Source of the DNA: an uncultured Eubacterium sp.
Lineage (GTDB): Bacteria; Bacillota; Clostridia; Oscillospirales; Acutalibacteraceae
Reading direction: 5' to 3'
DNA length: 64,000 bases
NCBI GenBank assembly: GCA_910577195.1
Contig: CAJTLP010000003.1
Coordinates: forward strand, 248,001 to 312,000
The position numbers and the translations under genes are program-made. The stretch's first letter is position 1, and each line of letters begins with the position of its first letter. The notes beneath the pieces are model-generated. The model was not told the DNA's origin. It saw only the letters and a program-made list of their open reading frames with translations, and did not search any database. Shown one piece after another: positions 43,067-52,049 of this stretch.

Positions 43067-45268
43067 TCATAGAACTTTAATACTATGTATATGTGCTTTC
43101 ACAGAATTGGTTTTTGAGCCTATTCTCTGATATGGGATACTGAAGGATGAATTTTTAATATTACTGCATCTGACAGTTCCATTGTGCGAAAAGCTTCCCT
43201 TCGCCTTTTTTCTTGTAACAAGCCCTGTTTTAAGCACTGTTCTAAGCGGTTTTGTATCCATAATAATATTCAGCTTTTTATTTACAGCAGGCGTGTAATC
43301 AAACTCGTAATCATAACCCTCAGCCGTAAAGCCAAGCTTTCCGTTTTCGGTTATTCTGATATCATAAGTACCATAGGGTGCATCAGCCTCCATAAGAATC
43401 TGACCCGGCTTTACCTCGTCAAAGGTAATCGTCAGCATCAGCCTTGCACCTGTTGTCAATTTGTCCAAGCCTGTATTAATAAAACTATTGCCGCCCTTAA
43501 GCTCAATGTTTTCAAGAGGCTTTACAGCATTAACACTCTTCTGCAGCGGATAACCGACAACGGCAGACAGCTTATCAATCTGCTTTGATGAATGCTTATC
43601 CGTACATGAACCCCAGTTTTTTTCTGCCATAAGAGCAGCACTGTCCTCAAATCTGTCAAACAAATCCTGTTCATTAATACCCTTAGCACGTTTATCAATA
43701 TTATCCTGCCATATCGCATAGCATGAGCCTATAAGCTGTTTATTGCCTGCAGGGAGATTGACATATTTTCCCTTATCCTTCAGTCTGACCTTATTGGGTT
43801 CAAACTGCTTAAATGCGATACGCTTATTAATAAAATCCATATACGGAGCACGTATTTTTGTACCGTTTGGCACCATATAAAGACGATGATCAATTGTATT
43901 GATCAGATGATAGCCTAAATCATACATCTCTCTGCCGTCTGCCCAAGTGTTTGACCAGAGATTCATTTGAACGCCGTTAACTGCGTCCTTGACAATCGGT
44001 GTTTCAGGCTCATCCTTTATCCAGGTAAGACTGCCCCATAAACGTACAGGATTTGTCTTTTTTATATAAGGAATGATTTCATTTATAAATCTTCGGTAAG
44101 CACCATAATCGGTCAAAAATTCATCAGCACCGATATGCACGGTCGTACCTTTGGGGAACACAGGATCATCGCCTAAGATATATTCATCAAAGATTCTTTT
44201 AACAAATTCTATTGCCTCAGGCTCTGCCACATTGATGTGGTCAGTGAGCGGACGCTTTTTCATAAGCGGTGAAACCTTACCCATTACCGCATATTCAGGA
44301 AAAACCTTTGTGAATGCAAGAGCGTGTGCAGGCATATCAATTTCAGGCGTAATGCGTACACCCTTTTTCAAGGACTCTTTCATAAAGCGGTTGAACTCTG
44401 CCTTTGAATAACTGTAATCCTTTGATGTAGGTGTTTCTCCCTTATCATTTTTCAGTGAACTTTCAAGACGGAACGCACTGTAGGCCTCAAAAGTGCTTTC
44501 ATCCCCATTTTCAGCATAATCCTCAAGCCATATATAATTATCGCCAAGATGAATCTGAAAATCATTCATCTTGTACCAAGCCATATGGTCAACAATTTTT
44601 TCAAGTGTTGACATTGAAACAGGTCTTCTTCCCACATCAAGCATAAAGCCTCTCACACTGTATCGTGGGTAATCACGCATAATACCGCAGGGAAATCCGC
44701 CTTGCATCATTAACTGGCATATGGTTTTACCTGCCCATACTGCACCTAAAGCGGTGCTGCAGGCAACTTTAATGGCTTTACTGTCACAGGTTATTTCATA
44801 ACCTTCCTCACCAAGATAATCCAGGTCACTGTCAATATAAAAGTGCACATCGCCGTTATCACTGTATTTTATCTTTTTGCCTGTAGCTTTGGACAGCTGC
44901 AAGGCAAAATCATCCGCAGCATCTCTGAGTTCATCATCACAGGAATAGGAATTTATTTTATTAAGGCTTCCGCCCGTTGCATACCACTGTGCAGGCTCAG
45001 GAATCATATTCGGCTTCCTGCCCTGGGCACCGTGCATTCCTTTAATATTTATTTTACAGTCCTTTTCAGTAATGCTGTCACCTTTTCTGCATTTAAAGGA
45101 CAGTGTTGCCACAGCGTCACAAAGCGGCGTATGTACAAGCAGATTATCATCCACGAGCTGTGGAAAATCTGCACCTAAAAATTCAGCCTCCCAACCGTCC
45201 GAAACGCTGAAGCTGACAGAATTATTATAAATATTCAGTCTAATATCAGGGGTATTATCCTTTTTCAT
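43067..45268 (-). CDS. Beta-N-acetylhexosaminidase, GH20
   Basis: 733 residues from ATG 45268 (AGGAGA six bases upstream; an ATG two codons earlier abuts the SD). A GH20 N-terminal domain (about 85-195) precedes the TIM barrel: RYSVRGFMLDVGRRP, NDFQIHLGDNYIW, ITPEIDMPAHA and the catalytic Asp-Glu pair in HIGADEF (D382, E383). The C-terminal 150 residues form a predicted beta-sandwich that may bind carbohydrate. No signal peptide is found, so it acts in the cytoplasm on imported GlcNAc- or GalNAc-containing oligosaccharides. Beta-N-acetylhexosaminidase or lacto-N-biosidase specificity are both possible. It heads a transcript that includes larE-larB-larC. Confidence 0.9.
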   Translation of the reverse strand: MKKDNTPDIRLNIYNNSVSFSVSDGWEAEFLGADFPQLVDDNLLVHTPLCDAVATLSFKCRKGDSITEKDCKINIKGMHGAQGRKPNMIPEPAQWYATGGSLNKINSYSCDDELRDAADDFALQLSKATGKKIKYSDNGDVHFYIDSDLDYLGEEGYEITCDSKAIKVACSTALGAVWAGKTICQLMMQGGFPCGIMRDYPRYSVRGFMLDVGRRPVSMSTLEKIVDHMAWYKMNDFQIHLGDNYIWLEDYAENGDESTFEAYSAFRLESSLKNDKGETPTSKDYSYSKAEFNRFMKESLKKGVRITPEIDMPAHALAFTKVFPEYAVMGKVSPLMKKRPLTDHINVAEPEAIEFVKRIFDEYILGDDPVFPKGTTVHIGADEFLTDYGAYRRFINEIIPYIKKTNPVRLWGSLTWIKDEPETPIVKDAVNGVQMNLWSNTWADGREMYDLGYHLINTIDHRLYMVPNGTKIRAPYMDFINKRIAFKQFEPNKVRLKDKGKYVNLPAGNKQLIGSCYAIWQDNIDKRAKGINEQDLFDRFEDSAALMAEKNWGSCTDKHSSKQIDKLSAVVGYPLQKSVNAVKPLENIELKGGNSFINTGLDKLTTGARLMLTITFDEVKPGQILMEADAPYGTYDIRITENGKLGFTAEGYDYEFDYTPAVNKKLNIIMDTKPLRTVLKTGLVTRKKAKGSFSHNGTVRCSNIKNSSFSIPYQRIGSKTNSVKAHIHSIKVL

Positions 45269-45308
45269 AATCATTCTCCTGTATACAAAAAATTAATTTA
45301 ACAAGCTA

Positions 45309-45336
45309 ATTATAACATAGAAAAAAATAAATACAA
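45309..45336 (-). promoter_or_regulatory. Promoter of the GH20-lar operon
   Basis: Minus strand TTGTAT (45336-45331), 16-base spacer, TATAAT (45314-45309) preceded by TGT (extended -10). Confidence 0.7.
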
Positions 45337-45355
45337 CTATATAAATTATCAAAAA

Positions 45356-45375
45356 AGGCAGTAGAATCACTGCCT
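45356..45375 (-). terminator. Terminator after the FAD oxidoreductase gene
   Basis: Seven-base stem AGGCAGT/ACTGCCT, 6-base loop, then TTTTTT on the minus strand. Confidence 0.85.
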
Positions 45376-45384
45376 AAGGATATA

Positions 45385-46722
45385 TTACTTGTTTTCAAGA
45401 CATACTTCTGCTGCCCTTTTGCCGGAAATAACAGCACCCTCCATTGTTGCAAAGGATGATGTCAATGTATAATCACCGGCAAGGACAAGTCCGTCAATCT
45501 CAGTTTTCTGCGTGGGTCTAAGCTTTTGACTGCCCTTATCAAGAGAATAAAATTCATCCTCTTCGGCGATCTTTCTGTAATTTATAATACTGTTATCAAG
45601 ATGAACTCCAAGTGAAGACATCTGTTTTTTTACAATTTCGAGAATAACCTCAGCTCTTTTATTTGAATATTCCTTAGGATTACCGAGAATAACCGATAAT
45701 CTTCCTTTTAAATTTCTGAATGTTGAGCGCGACTGCTCTGCAAAGCTGACCATATCCGTACCCGGTGCAAAGGTTGTGATGTCCTTTTTCAGGGCAGGCT
45801 TATTCAGTTCAAGCTGAAAGGTACAGGCGGACATTGTCTTTAGTAAAAAAAGCTTAGCAAGTGATTTATGATTCTTTAAAGGCTTAAGAATCTCCTTTGC
45901 TGCTGAAAGTGTTGTCGCCATAACGATATTATCGGCATAGAAACAGTCACCGTCTGTACTCTCAACGCCTGTCACTGTATTGTTTTTATAAATCACACCT
46001 GATATTTCCTTGCCGAAAATAAAATCACCGCCAAGTGATTTTATTTTATCGACTATAGGATTGCACATAACATCGGTCATACCGCCTAAAAAAGCACCGA
46101 TACGCATTTTATAAAACTTTGGTATTGCCGGTGCAAACAATCCGAAAAAAGCATATGCCGAATAATTCTCAGGCGGCATAAAAAATATTCCGCTGCTCAA
46201 CGGCTCAAGAACAAGCCTTTTACTTTTTTCAGAAACACCATGTTTATTAGCATATTCGGTGACAGAATAATGGTCAAGGCTTTCAGAAAAAATATAGCTT
46301 GAAAAGCCGCAGATAAAAAATTCAATCAGTGAAAGCTTATCTTTTACACTTAAAATATCATTATTGCCAAAAATGCCGCGAAGTGTTTTTACAGGGGCAA
46401 AAAGCGGTGCTAAGCCGAGAACCAGCTTTCTATTTTCATCCTTTATCAGAATATCAACCTTTTCCTCCCAAGTGACAATATCCCCTATTTTCACGCCGCA
46501 CTTTTTGAGGAGCTTAGGCAGAGCCGAATAGTAACCGATATACCTGTGAAGTCCTGATTCTACCTGCATTGAATTGTCAATAAAGGATGATGTTCGTCCG
46601 CCGGCATACGCCTGTTTTTCAACAACCAACACTTTTTTGCCCCTTGAGCTGAGCTCATAAGCACAGGATAAGCCGGCAAGTCCTGCACCGACAATAATGG
46701 TATCATATTTTTTATCACGCAT
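45385..46722 (-). CDS. FAD-dependent oxidoreductase, phytoene desaturase/amine oxidase-like
   Basis: 445 residues. The N-terminal dinucleotide fold IIVGAGLAGLSCAYEL is followed by VVEKQAYAGGRTSSF, the GG-doublet motif of the amine oxidase/carotenoid desaturase class; the C-terminal FAD motif is GLVLAGDYTLTSSFATMEGAV. No prenyl or carotenoid genes are nearby, so the substrate is unknown. It is the last gene after the OPA-like transporter and phosphatase-superfamily gene, with 128 bases between it and the transporter gene. Confidence 0.8.
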   Translation of the reverse strand: MRDKKYDTIIVGAGLAGLSCAYELSSRGKKVLVVEKQAYAGGRTSSFIDNSMQVESGLHRYIGYYSALPKLLKKCGVKIGDIVTWEEKVDILIKDENRKLVLGLAPLFAPVKTLRGIFGNNDILSVKDKLSLIEFFICGFSSYIFSESLDHYSVTEYANKHGVSEKSKRLVLEPLSSGIFFMPPENYSAYAFFGLFAPAIPKFYKMRIGAFLGGMTDVMCNPIVDKIKSLGGDFIFGKEISGVIYKNNTVTGVESTDGDCFYADNIVMATTLSAAKEILKPLKNHKSLAKLFLLKTMSACTFQLELNKPALKKDITTFAPGTDMVSFAEQSRSTFRNLKGRLSVILGNPKEYSNKRAEVILEIVKKQMSSLGVHLDNSIINYRKIAEEDEFYSLDKGSQKLRPTQKTEIDGLVLAGDYTLTSSFATMEGAVISGKRAAEVCLENK

Positions 46723-46850
46723 AAAAACACCCGATTTATATTTAATAACAATTATTATTTCCGTCCCAATACATTTTATGAATAAAGGGAGAAAGAATAA
46801 AAGCTACGATATAAATCAGGTGTTTGATACTTAGCCAAACAAGAGCCGAA

Positions 46851-48095
46851 CTATATAAATTTCTTCCATTTTTTATTTGACAAAAATGAAAAGGCAAAGG
46901 TTAAGACTGCCGAAACAATCCAGACAACAATAACCCTCTTCCAGCCGAATCTTTCAGACACTGCGCCGAAGCCGTATGATGATACCACACAGCCTATATG
47001 TGCTGCTGAGTTAAGAACACCGCTGACAGTGGATGTGCTGGAATACTTTGAAAATCTGACAGGCACAAGAGATATAATCAGATAATTCAGTGCATACATG
47101 ATTGACGTTGTAAGTGCAAGCAGAACAACAACGACATAAACGGATAATTTATCAATAAAGAGCATTGCACAAAGCGGAATGAGTGCTATCATTCCCACAA
47201 CACCTGAGGTTTTCATTTCATTTTCCTTAAGCTTTTTATACAGCGGAACAACCGCATAAGCACCAAAGGCATTGAAAACAGGAAGTGCAATGGTTAAGAA
47301 AACTGAAAATGAAGGAGAAACACCATATGTTTCGCTGATCATTGTAGGCACCCAATTTGTGATTCCGTCACGCATCATTCCGTGAAGGAAGGACGGCACC
47401 ATAATGATAAACAGACCGCTGAGAAGTGCCATAGCAAAAAATCCGTTATTTTTCTTCGGCACATTCTTGATATCTGCACTGCTCTTCTCGTTTACTATCG
47501 TTTTCACTATATCCTTCTTGGAATAAAGGAAAACAGCCAAAACACAAGCAGATGCAATAAGTATACATATACCGCCGAAGACAAATACATACTGCCACTT
47601 AAAATATTTAATAATTACTGTAGAAACAAGATAAGCACATATTGTACCGATGGGCAATGAAAGAGAAATATTCAGTATAGACTTTTTCTGCAGACTTTTA
47701 TCAATTGTCTGCGAAAAGATACGCAGAATCGGTGACCACAGCATGGACTGAAAAAATCCATTTGCCGCCCAAATCACAAGCATTGAAATCAGACTATCGG
47801 CAAATGCCATAGCAAAGCAGGATAATGCACCCGCTGTTGAGCCGAACACAATCATAGCAAAGGGATTTACCCTGTCGCCTATCAGTCCGCTGATAAGCTG
47901 ACCCACACCATAGCATATAAAAAATGCCGTTCCGATTAAACCGATTTCACCCTTATTATACGTTCCCTCACTTACGATAGAGGCAATAGAGGCAGCATAG
48001 CAGGTTCTTATAAAATAGGAGGCTGCATAGACAAACCACAATGCTGCAACAACCAGCCTGCTCTTCTTAAAATCCCTTAAAACGTACTGCATCAT
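46851..48095 (-). CDS. MFS transporter, OPA (organophosphate antiporter)-like
   Basis: 414 residues with twelve predicted helices. ALWFVYAASYFIRTCYAA and GLIGTAFFICYGVGQLISGLIGDR match the N-terminus of the OPA family (UhpT/GlpT-like). The partner upstream is an alkaline-phosphatase-superfamily enzyme, overlapping by four bases (ATGA), which makes a phosphorylated or phosphate-ester cargo plausible. No experimental basis for a substrate. Confidence 0.8.
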   Translation of the reverse strand: MMQYVLRDFKKSRLVVAALWFVYAASYFIRTCYAASIASIVSEGTYNKGEIGLIGTAFFICYGVGQLISGLIGDRVNPFAMIVFGSTAGALSCFAMAFADSLISMLVIWAANGFFQSMLWSPILRIFSQTIDKSLQKKSILNISLSLPIGTICAYLVSTVIIKYFKWQYVFVFGGICILIASACVLAVFLYSKKDIVKTIVNEKSSADIKNVPKKNNGFFAMALLSGLFIIMVPSFLHGMMRDGITNWVPTMISETYGVSPSFSVFLTIALPVFNAFGAYAVVPLYKKLKENEMKTSGVVGMIALIPLCAMLFIDKLSVYVVVVLLALTTSIMYALNYLIISLVPVRFSKYSSTSTVSGVLNSAAHIGCVVSSYGFGAVSERFGWKRVIVVWIVSAVLTFAFSFLSNKKWKKFI

Positions 48096-48994
48096 TTGTT
48101 AAGTTCCTCAATATCTTTTGAGACAGCAAGAAAAGTAGTACGGTCCTCAATCATCTGTGTTCCGTGACGAACGGAATGTCCGCCATGATCTGATGCAATC
48201 AGGATAAGCCAATCCTCTTCATCATATGTAGCCCTGCTCTTAACTGCTTTGATAAGCTCAAATGATAATCTGTCCAGGTTGCATACACCTGACACATATC
48301 GGTAATTTTTGTCGCCAAAGCCTGTACCGTGACCGTTGCAATCCGGATTTTCATAGATACCAAAGATAAAATCATCGTCACTGCCTATTCTTTCAAGCAG
48401 ATTTTTATGCAGCTCCTCATCGGTCTCAAATTTATAATAATACTGTGGTAAATTATTGTTCTGTGCAAGCTCAATCTCTTTCACATATGTATTATCAAAA
48501 TGTATCGGCCAAATTGCACTGAAGGAGGTTTTATAGCCATCTGTTGACAGTGTTCTCAAAACAGTCGGATAATCATCATCAAGGCTCCACTCAATTCCCT
48601 GCTTCCAAGCCTTTTTCATCCATTTACCGCAAAGAGCAGACGCCCAGCCCTGAGCCGTGCTTGTTTCCTGAGGAGCATTTTCCTCCCCGCCAACATAGGT
48701 TATATACAGTCCGCCGCTGCTCTTTAAGGATGCTGCAGCACTGTAAATATTTGTATCATTGCAGCCGCTTACCTTTTCATCCTCGCTTTTAATAAGATAT
48801 TTCATAGCATCAGCACGGCAGCCGTCCCAACCAATGAACAGGCATTTCGGCTTTCTGCGTGCTGATTTAAAATGATTCAGAATACTCTTTGCCGCAATGG
48901 TCTGGGGAAACCTTGTTTCATAGGTATTATTGAAAATTCCTTTCGCATTAAGCGAACGGATATATTTCTTCTTATCGTTAAACATTTTCTTCAC
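48092..48994 (-). CDS. Alkaline-phosphatase-superfamily hydrolase
   Basis: 300 residues. Metal and nucleophile motifs of the superfamily are present: FIGWDGCRADAM (first Asp), the Thr nucleophile region PQETSTAQGW, NPDCNGHGTG (Asp, His) and ASDHGGHSVRHGT (Asp, His, His). No signal peptide, which is unusual for an alkaline phosphatase but common for cytoplasmic phosphodiesterase or phosphopentomutase-like relatives. It is the first gene of an operon with a transporter and an oxidoreductase. GAGGTGA precedes its ATG. Confidence 0.8.
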   Translation of the reverse strand: MKKMFNDKKKYIRSLNAKGIFNNTYETRFPQTIAAKSILNHFKSARRKPKCLFIGWDGCRADAMKYLIKSEDEKVSGCNDTNIYSAAASLKSSGGLYITYVGGEENAPQETSTAQGWASALCGKWMKKAWKQGIEWSLDDDYPTVLRTLSTDGYKTSFSAIWPIHFDNTYVKEIELAQNNNLPQYYYKFETDEELHKNLLERIGSDDDFIFGIYENPDCNGHGTGFGDKNYRYVSGVCNLDRLSFELIKAVKSRATYDEEDWLILIASDHGGHSVRHGTQMIEDRTTFLAVSKDIEELNK

Positions 48995-49040
48995 CTCAGA
49001 TGAATCCTGTATTCATTGGACTGATTTATCAATCCTACTA

Positions 49041-49069
49041 ATATTAACAGAAATCAAAATTGGATTCAA
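49041..49069 (-). promoter_or_regulatory. Promoter of the phosphatase-transporter-oxidoreductase operon
   Basis: Minus strand TTGAAT (49069-49064), 17-base spacer, TAATAT (49046-49041) preceded by TGT. It lies just after the end of the glycan operon, for which no terminator is visible. Confidence 0.7.
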
Positions 49070-49083
49070 CACTTTATCAGAAT

Positions 49084-50133
49084 TTACTGCTCTTTACCGA
49101 TTGTGATTGTACTCTGTCCTCTGTGACGGATAAGGTGCTGCGTTGTGAAAGAACCGTCATTCTTCACATTAATCAGCACACCGCCGCGTAGAGGAACAAG
49201 ATAAATATTATGGTCGCAAGAAAGACCGTATGTCAAACGTATTCCCTGATAGTTAACAGAAAAGTTATTCATATGGTCGTGACCGACAAAGCAACCCTTT
49301 GTGGAGCCGAGCTCAACCATTTTTTCAAACATCTGATCATCTACCGCAGGAGTACCGTCCTCCTTAGGAAAGCAGAAGCCCCAAAGGCGGTTATCCGTGC
49401 CCTTTGACTCATCATAGGCGGTCATATATTCTTTCATGGGAACATGGAAAAATGCAAGTGAAGGCACAACTTCTGACTCATCACCATTTACCTCTTTGGC
49501 AATTGTTTTAACTGTATTTTCATACCATTCAATCTGATTATCATGGAAATGGTCATAGCCATTATTCTCCTCATCATAACTATGGGAATCCATCATAATA
49601 AGTGATGTGATTACATTGCCGTTATCATCCTTGACATTGTAATAATAGTTGCCCATACCGTCAACATTCTCATCCCCTGCCTCATAAATACAATTGGGCA
49701 GGGTTTCAAGATAGTCACTGAGTGTTTGTCTGTCAGCAATTTTTTCAGGGTCTATAACCTCATCAGGTGCATATTTGATATCAAGTCCCTCGTGATTGCC
49801 GAAAACAAATGCCCAAGGAATATTAAAGCTTTCCAAAAATTCACAACCTGTTTTAAAAGCAGTGAAATTTTCCTTTTCACTTGTCAAATCACCGGTGAGC
49901 ACAATCATATCAGGCTTTGTTGTTTCAACCATTTCCGTAATGGTTTTGAATGCCTTTGCATCCTTCTTTTCGTCATTGAGAATATGTACATCAGTTATCT
50001 GCAGAATTCTGTAAGCGGTATCATCTGCCGGCTTGTAATCCTTATGATAAAAGGTTACAAAACCGAGACTTCCTGCAACAATAAGCACTGCCACAAGCAA
50101 AATGGATAATAATATCTTAAACACCTTTTTCAT
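49084..50133 (-). CDS. Membrane-anchored calcineurin-like metallophosphoesterase
   Basis: 349 residues. An N-terminal hydrophobic helix (ILLSILLVAVLIVAGSLGFVTF) acts as signal anchor. The catalytic domain faces outside with ITDVHI, LTGDLTSE, FGNHEG, FFHVPMKE and GCFVGHDHMNN, the usual Asp/His/Asn metal ligands. It is the only clearly exported protein of the glycan operon, overlapping the DUF5107 gene by four bases. Possible roles are removal of phosphate from glycans or nucleotides; no evidence decides. Confidence 0.88.
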   Translation of the reverse strand: MKKVFKILLSILLVAVLIVAGSLGFVTFYHKDYKPADDTAYRILQITDVHILNDEKKDAKAFKTITEMVETTKPDMIVLTGDLTSEKENFTAFKTGCEFLESFNIPWAFVFGNHEGLDIKYAPDEVIDPEKIADRQTLSDYLETLPNCIYEAGDENVDGMGNYYYNVKDDNGNVITSLIMMDSHSYDEENNGYDHFHDNQIEWYENTVKTIAKEVNGDESEVVPSLAFFHVPMKEYMTAYDESKGTDNRLWGFCFPKEDGTPAVDDQMFEKMVELGSTKGCFVGHDHMNNFSVNYQGIRLTYGLSCDHNIYLVPLRGGVLINVKNDGSFTTQHLIRHRGQSTITIGKEQ

Positions 50134-52049
50134 TCCTCTTCCTCCGTCTTAAAATCAGCTACAATGAAATCAAACTGTTCAGGAACAGTGATATCCTCGT
50201 AATTTTCATTATGCAGTGTTTTTCTGATGCCACGATAAAGCTTATCGAGGAACTTATCGCCCTCTCTGAAATCAAGAAGGATTAACCCGCCGTCTGAAAG
50301 CAAAATTTCTTCTGCCTTTTTGGCATTTCCCGATTTAAGAAAAGCCATTGAAAGATACATCAAAAGCCTTGGATTATTCTTTAAATCTGCTGACAGCTTA
50401 TTAAAACAGTCTATTACAGCACTATATGCATTCTGTTTTAATAGCAAAGACAGAATGCTTTCTGCAAGGCAATAGCTGTCATTTTTTATGTCAATACATT
50501 TTGCGGCAAAATAAACAGCGTTTTCATCACCAAGCTGATAAAGTATAAATGCATAAAGATGATTATTATATTCATTATTATCAAGTATAAGACTGCGTTC
50601 GCAATATTGCCTAGCCTTATCAAATTCTCTTTTATCATAAGCGAGCAAAGCAAGCTGATAAGGAACATTCCAGTTACATATATTTTCATTTGCAAGCAGC
50701 AGTTTTTTCATTCTTTCACCGTAGGCAAAGGATAGCTTATCTGCAATTCTTTCACCGTCTGCAAGTGCAAGCCAAGGCTTTATATCCTCATCAATACAAA
50801 ATTCAAGATGATTTGGAGCCTTACCGCCGAGAACAGTATTGAGATAACCAAAGCCGCTGCCTTTCAAAATCAACTCGCCCTTCTGCGTGCTTATATCATC
50901 GGCATAATCCTTCAGCTTTTCATCAAGCAAAGCACATCCGCCGAGTGAATGAATCTGCGACTGAACAGCATTTACCAAATCAGCATAATCAGAGCAAACT
51001 GCATCAGCAGAGATATCTGCAAGTGTATAGCATTCGGAAAAGCTCCATACGCATTTCGGCGGCATCGGAATACACTCATACTGCGTTTTGCCGAGACCTG
51101 CCTGAATTTCAACATAGTCCCCTGCTTTGTCCGTAAGCATATTCTGCCAGTGATGTGAGCCCTTTTTGTGCCCCCAGGAAAACAGCTTTCTGCCCTTAAG
51201 ATTATTGCTTGAAAACTGCAGAAGTCCGTATCCGTCCTTATCAACATTGGCAATGAACTTTCCCTCATTCTCAGGGATATCATAGAAATAGTCAATTGTA
51301 TTCGGAATATTCTCAGGATATGAAACGTCCATACCTTTATCAAACGGTATGGATGATTTTTTTATACCCATTCCGTCGGAATTGTTATAGGCACTGTCAG
51401 CAGGTACAACCACACGTCCGCCCTTATATTCAGGCGTTGCCATATTGGACCACCAATACATCGGAACAACAGTTGAATTCTGATTTTCAATCCTTACAGC
51501 AGTCATCAGCTTATTGTCGTCAAGCCAGAAATCAATCTGGTAATAGATTTCTCTGACACGCTCAAATTCATAAAATCTTAAAACGTCCTCACCATTTCTG
51601 CCTTTTGCGAAGGCACAATACATTTGTGAGCAGGTAAACGGTGAATGACCGATAATGCCGCAGTTCCACTCAACACCGCCTGAAAACCACGCATTACGGA
51701 TGCTCAGATTGCGAAAACGGATAACATCATTCGTATAAAGAACATCTCTTTGCTTTTTCTTGTCATACAGCTTCCAAAGCCTTCCGCCCAATGTTGGGAG
51801 AAATTCGGCATAAAGATTGTCATTTTCAAGAATCGCAACTGTAATTTCCTGTTCTGTTTCCTCAGTATATGAATTCTGCTGTGTATACGGATAAGAGGTT
51901 TCGCGCCAGCCGTAATCAATAAACAAGCCTTCAAAATTATCAATATCCGATTTTGCTTTATGCGGCTCTTTCTCAAGTGAAAGATGCGGAATATCGCTGT
52001 TCTGCGTCAATGAAGATACACGGTAATTTCTTTTTTCAAGCCTTGGCAT
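50130..52049 (-). CDS. DUF5107 protein with C-terminal TPR repeats
   Basis: 639 residues from ATG 52049 (AAGGAG eight bases upstream; overlaps the previous gene by 14 bases). The N-terminal half is the DUF5107 domain, a galactose-mutarotase-like beta-sandwich: NLYAEFLPTLGGRLWKLYD, AWFSGGVEWNCGIIGHSPF and YWWSNMATPEYKGGRVVVPA. The C-terminal 220 residues carry helical TPR-like repeats (LLAYDKREFDKARQYCERSL). DUF5107-TPR proteins occur in many polysaccharide clusters of gut bacteria. An aldose-epimerase, lyase or hydrolase role is possible, but none is established in my knowledge. Confidence 0.85.
   Translation of the reverse strand: MPRLEKRNYRVSSLTQNSDIPHLSLEKEPHKAKSDIDNFEGLFIDYGWRETSYPYTQQNSYTEETEQEITVAILENDNLYAEFLPTLGGRLWKLYDKKKQRDVLYTNDVIRFRNLSIRNAWFSGGVEWNCGIIGHSPFTCSQMYCAFAKGRNGEDVLRFYEFERVREIYYQIDFWLDDNKLMTAVRIENQNSTVVPMYWWSNMATPEYKGGRVVVPADSAYNNSDGMGIKKSSIPFDKGMDVSYPENIPNTIDYFYDIPENEGKFIANVDKDGYGLLQFSSNNLKGRKLFSWGHKKGSHHWQNMLTDKAGDYVEIQAGLGKTQYECIPMPPKCVWSFSECYTLADISADAVCSDYADLVNAVQSQIHSLGGCALLDEKLKDYADDISTQKGELILKGSGFGYLNTVLGGKAPNHLEFCIDEDIKPWLALADGERIADKLSFAYGERMKKLLLANENICNWNVPYQLALLAYDKREFDKARQYCERSLILDNNEYNNHLYAFILYQLGDENAVYFAAKCIDIKNDSYCLAESILSLLLKQNAYSAVIDCFNKLSADLKNNPRLLMYLSMAFLKSGNAKKAEEILLSDGGLILLDFREGDKFLDKLYRGIRKTLHNENYEDITVPEQFDFIVADFKTEEEE

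Noticed and set aside
46735..46850. Minus-strand open frame with a hydrophobic stretch (SALVWLSIKHLIYIVAFIL) between the OPA-like transporter and the FAD oxidoreductase
   Set aside because: No in-frame start codon with an SD; it overlaps the transporter end in another phase. It could be a remnant of an extended C-terminus but cannot be supported.
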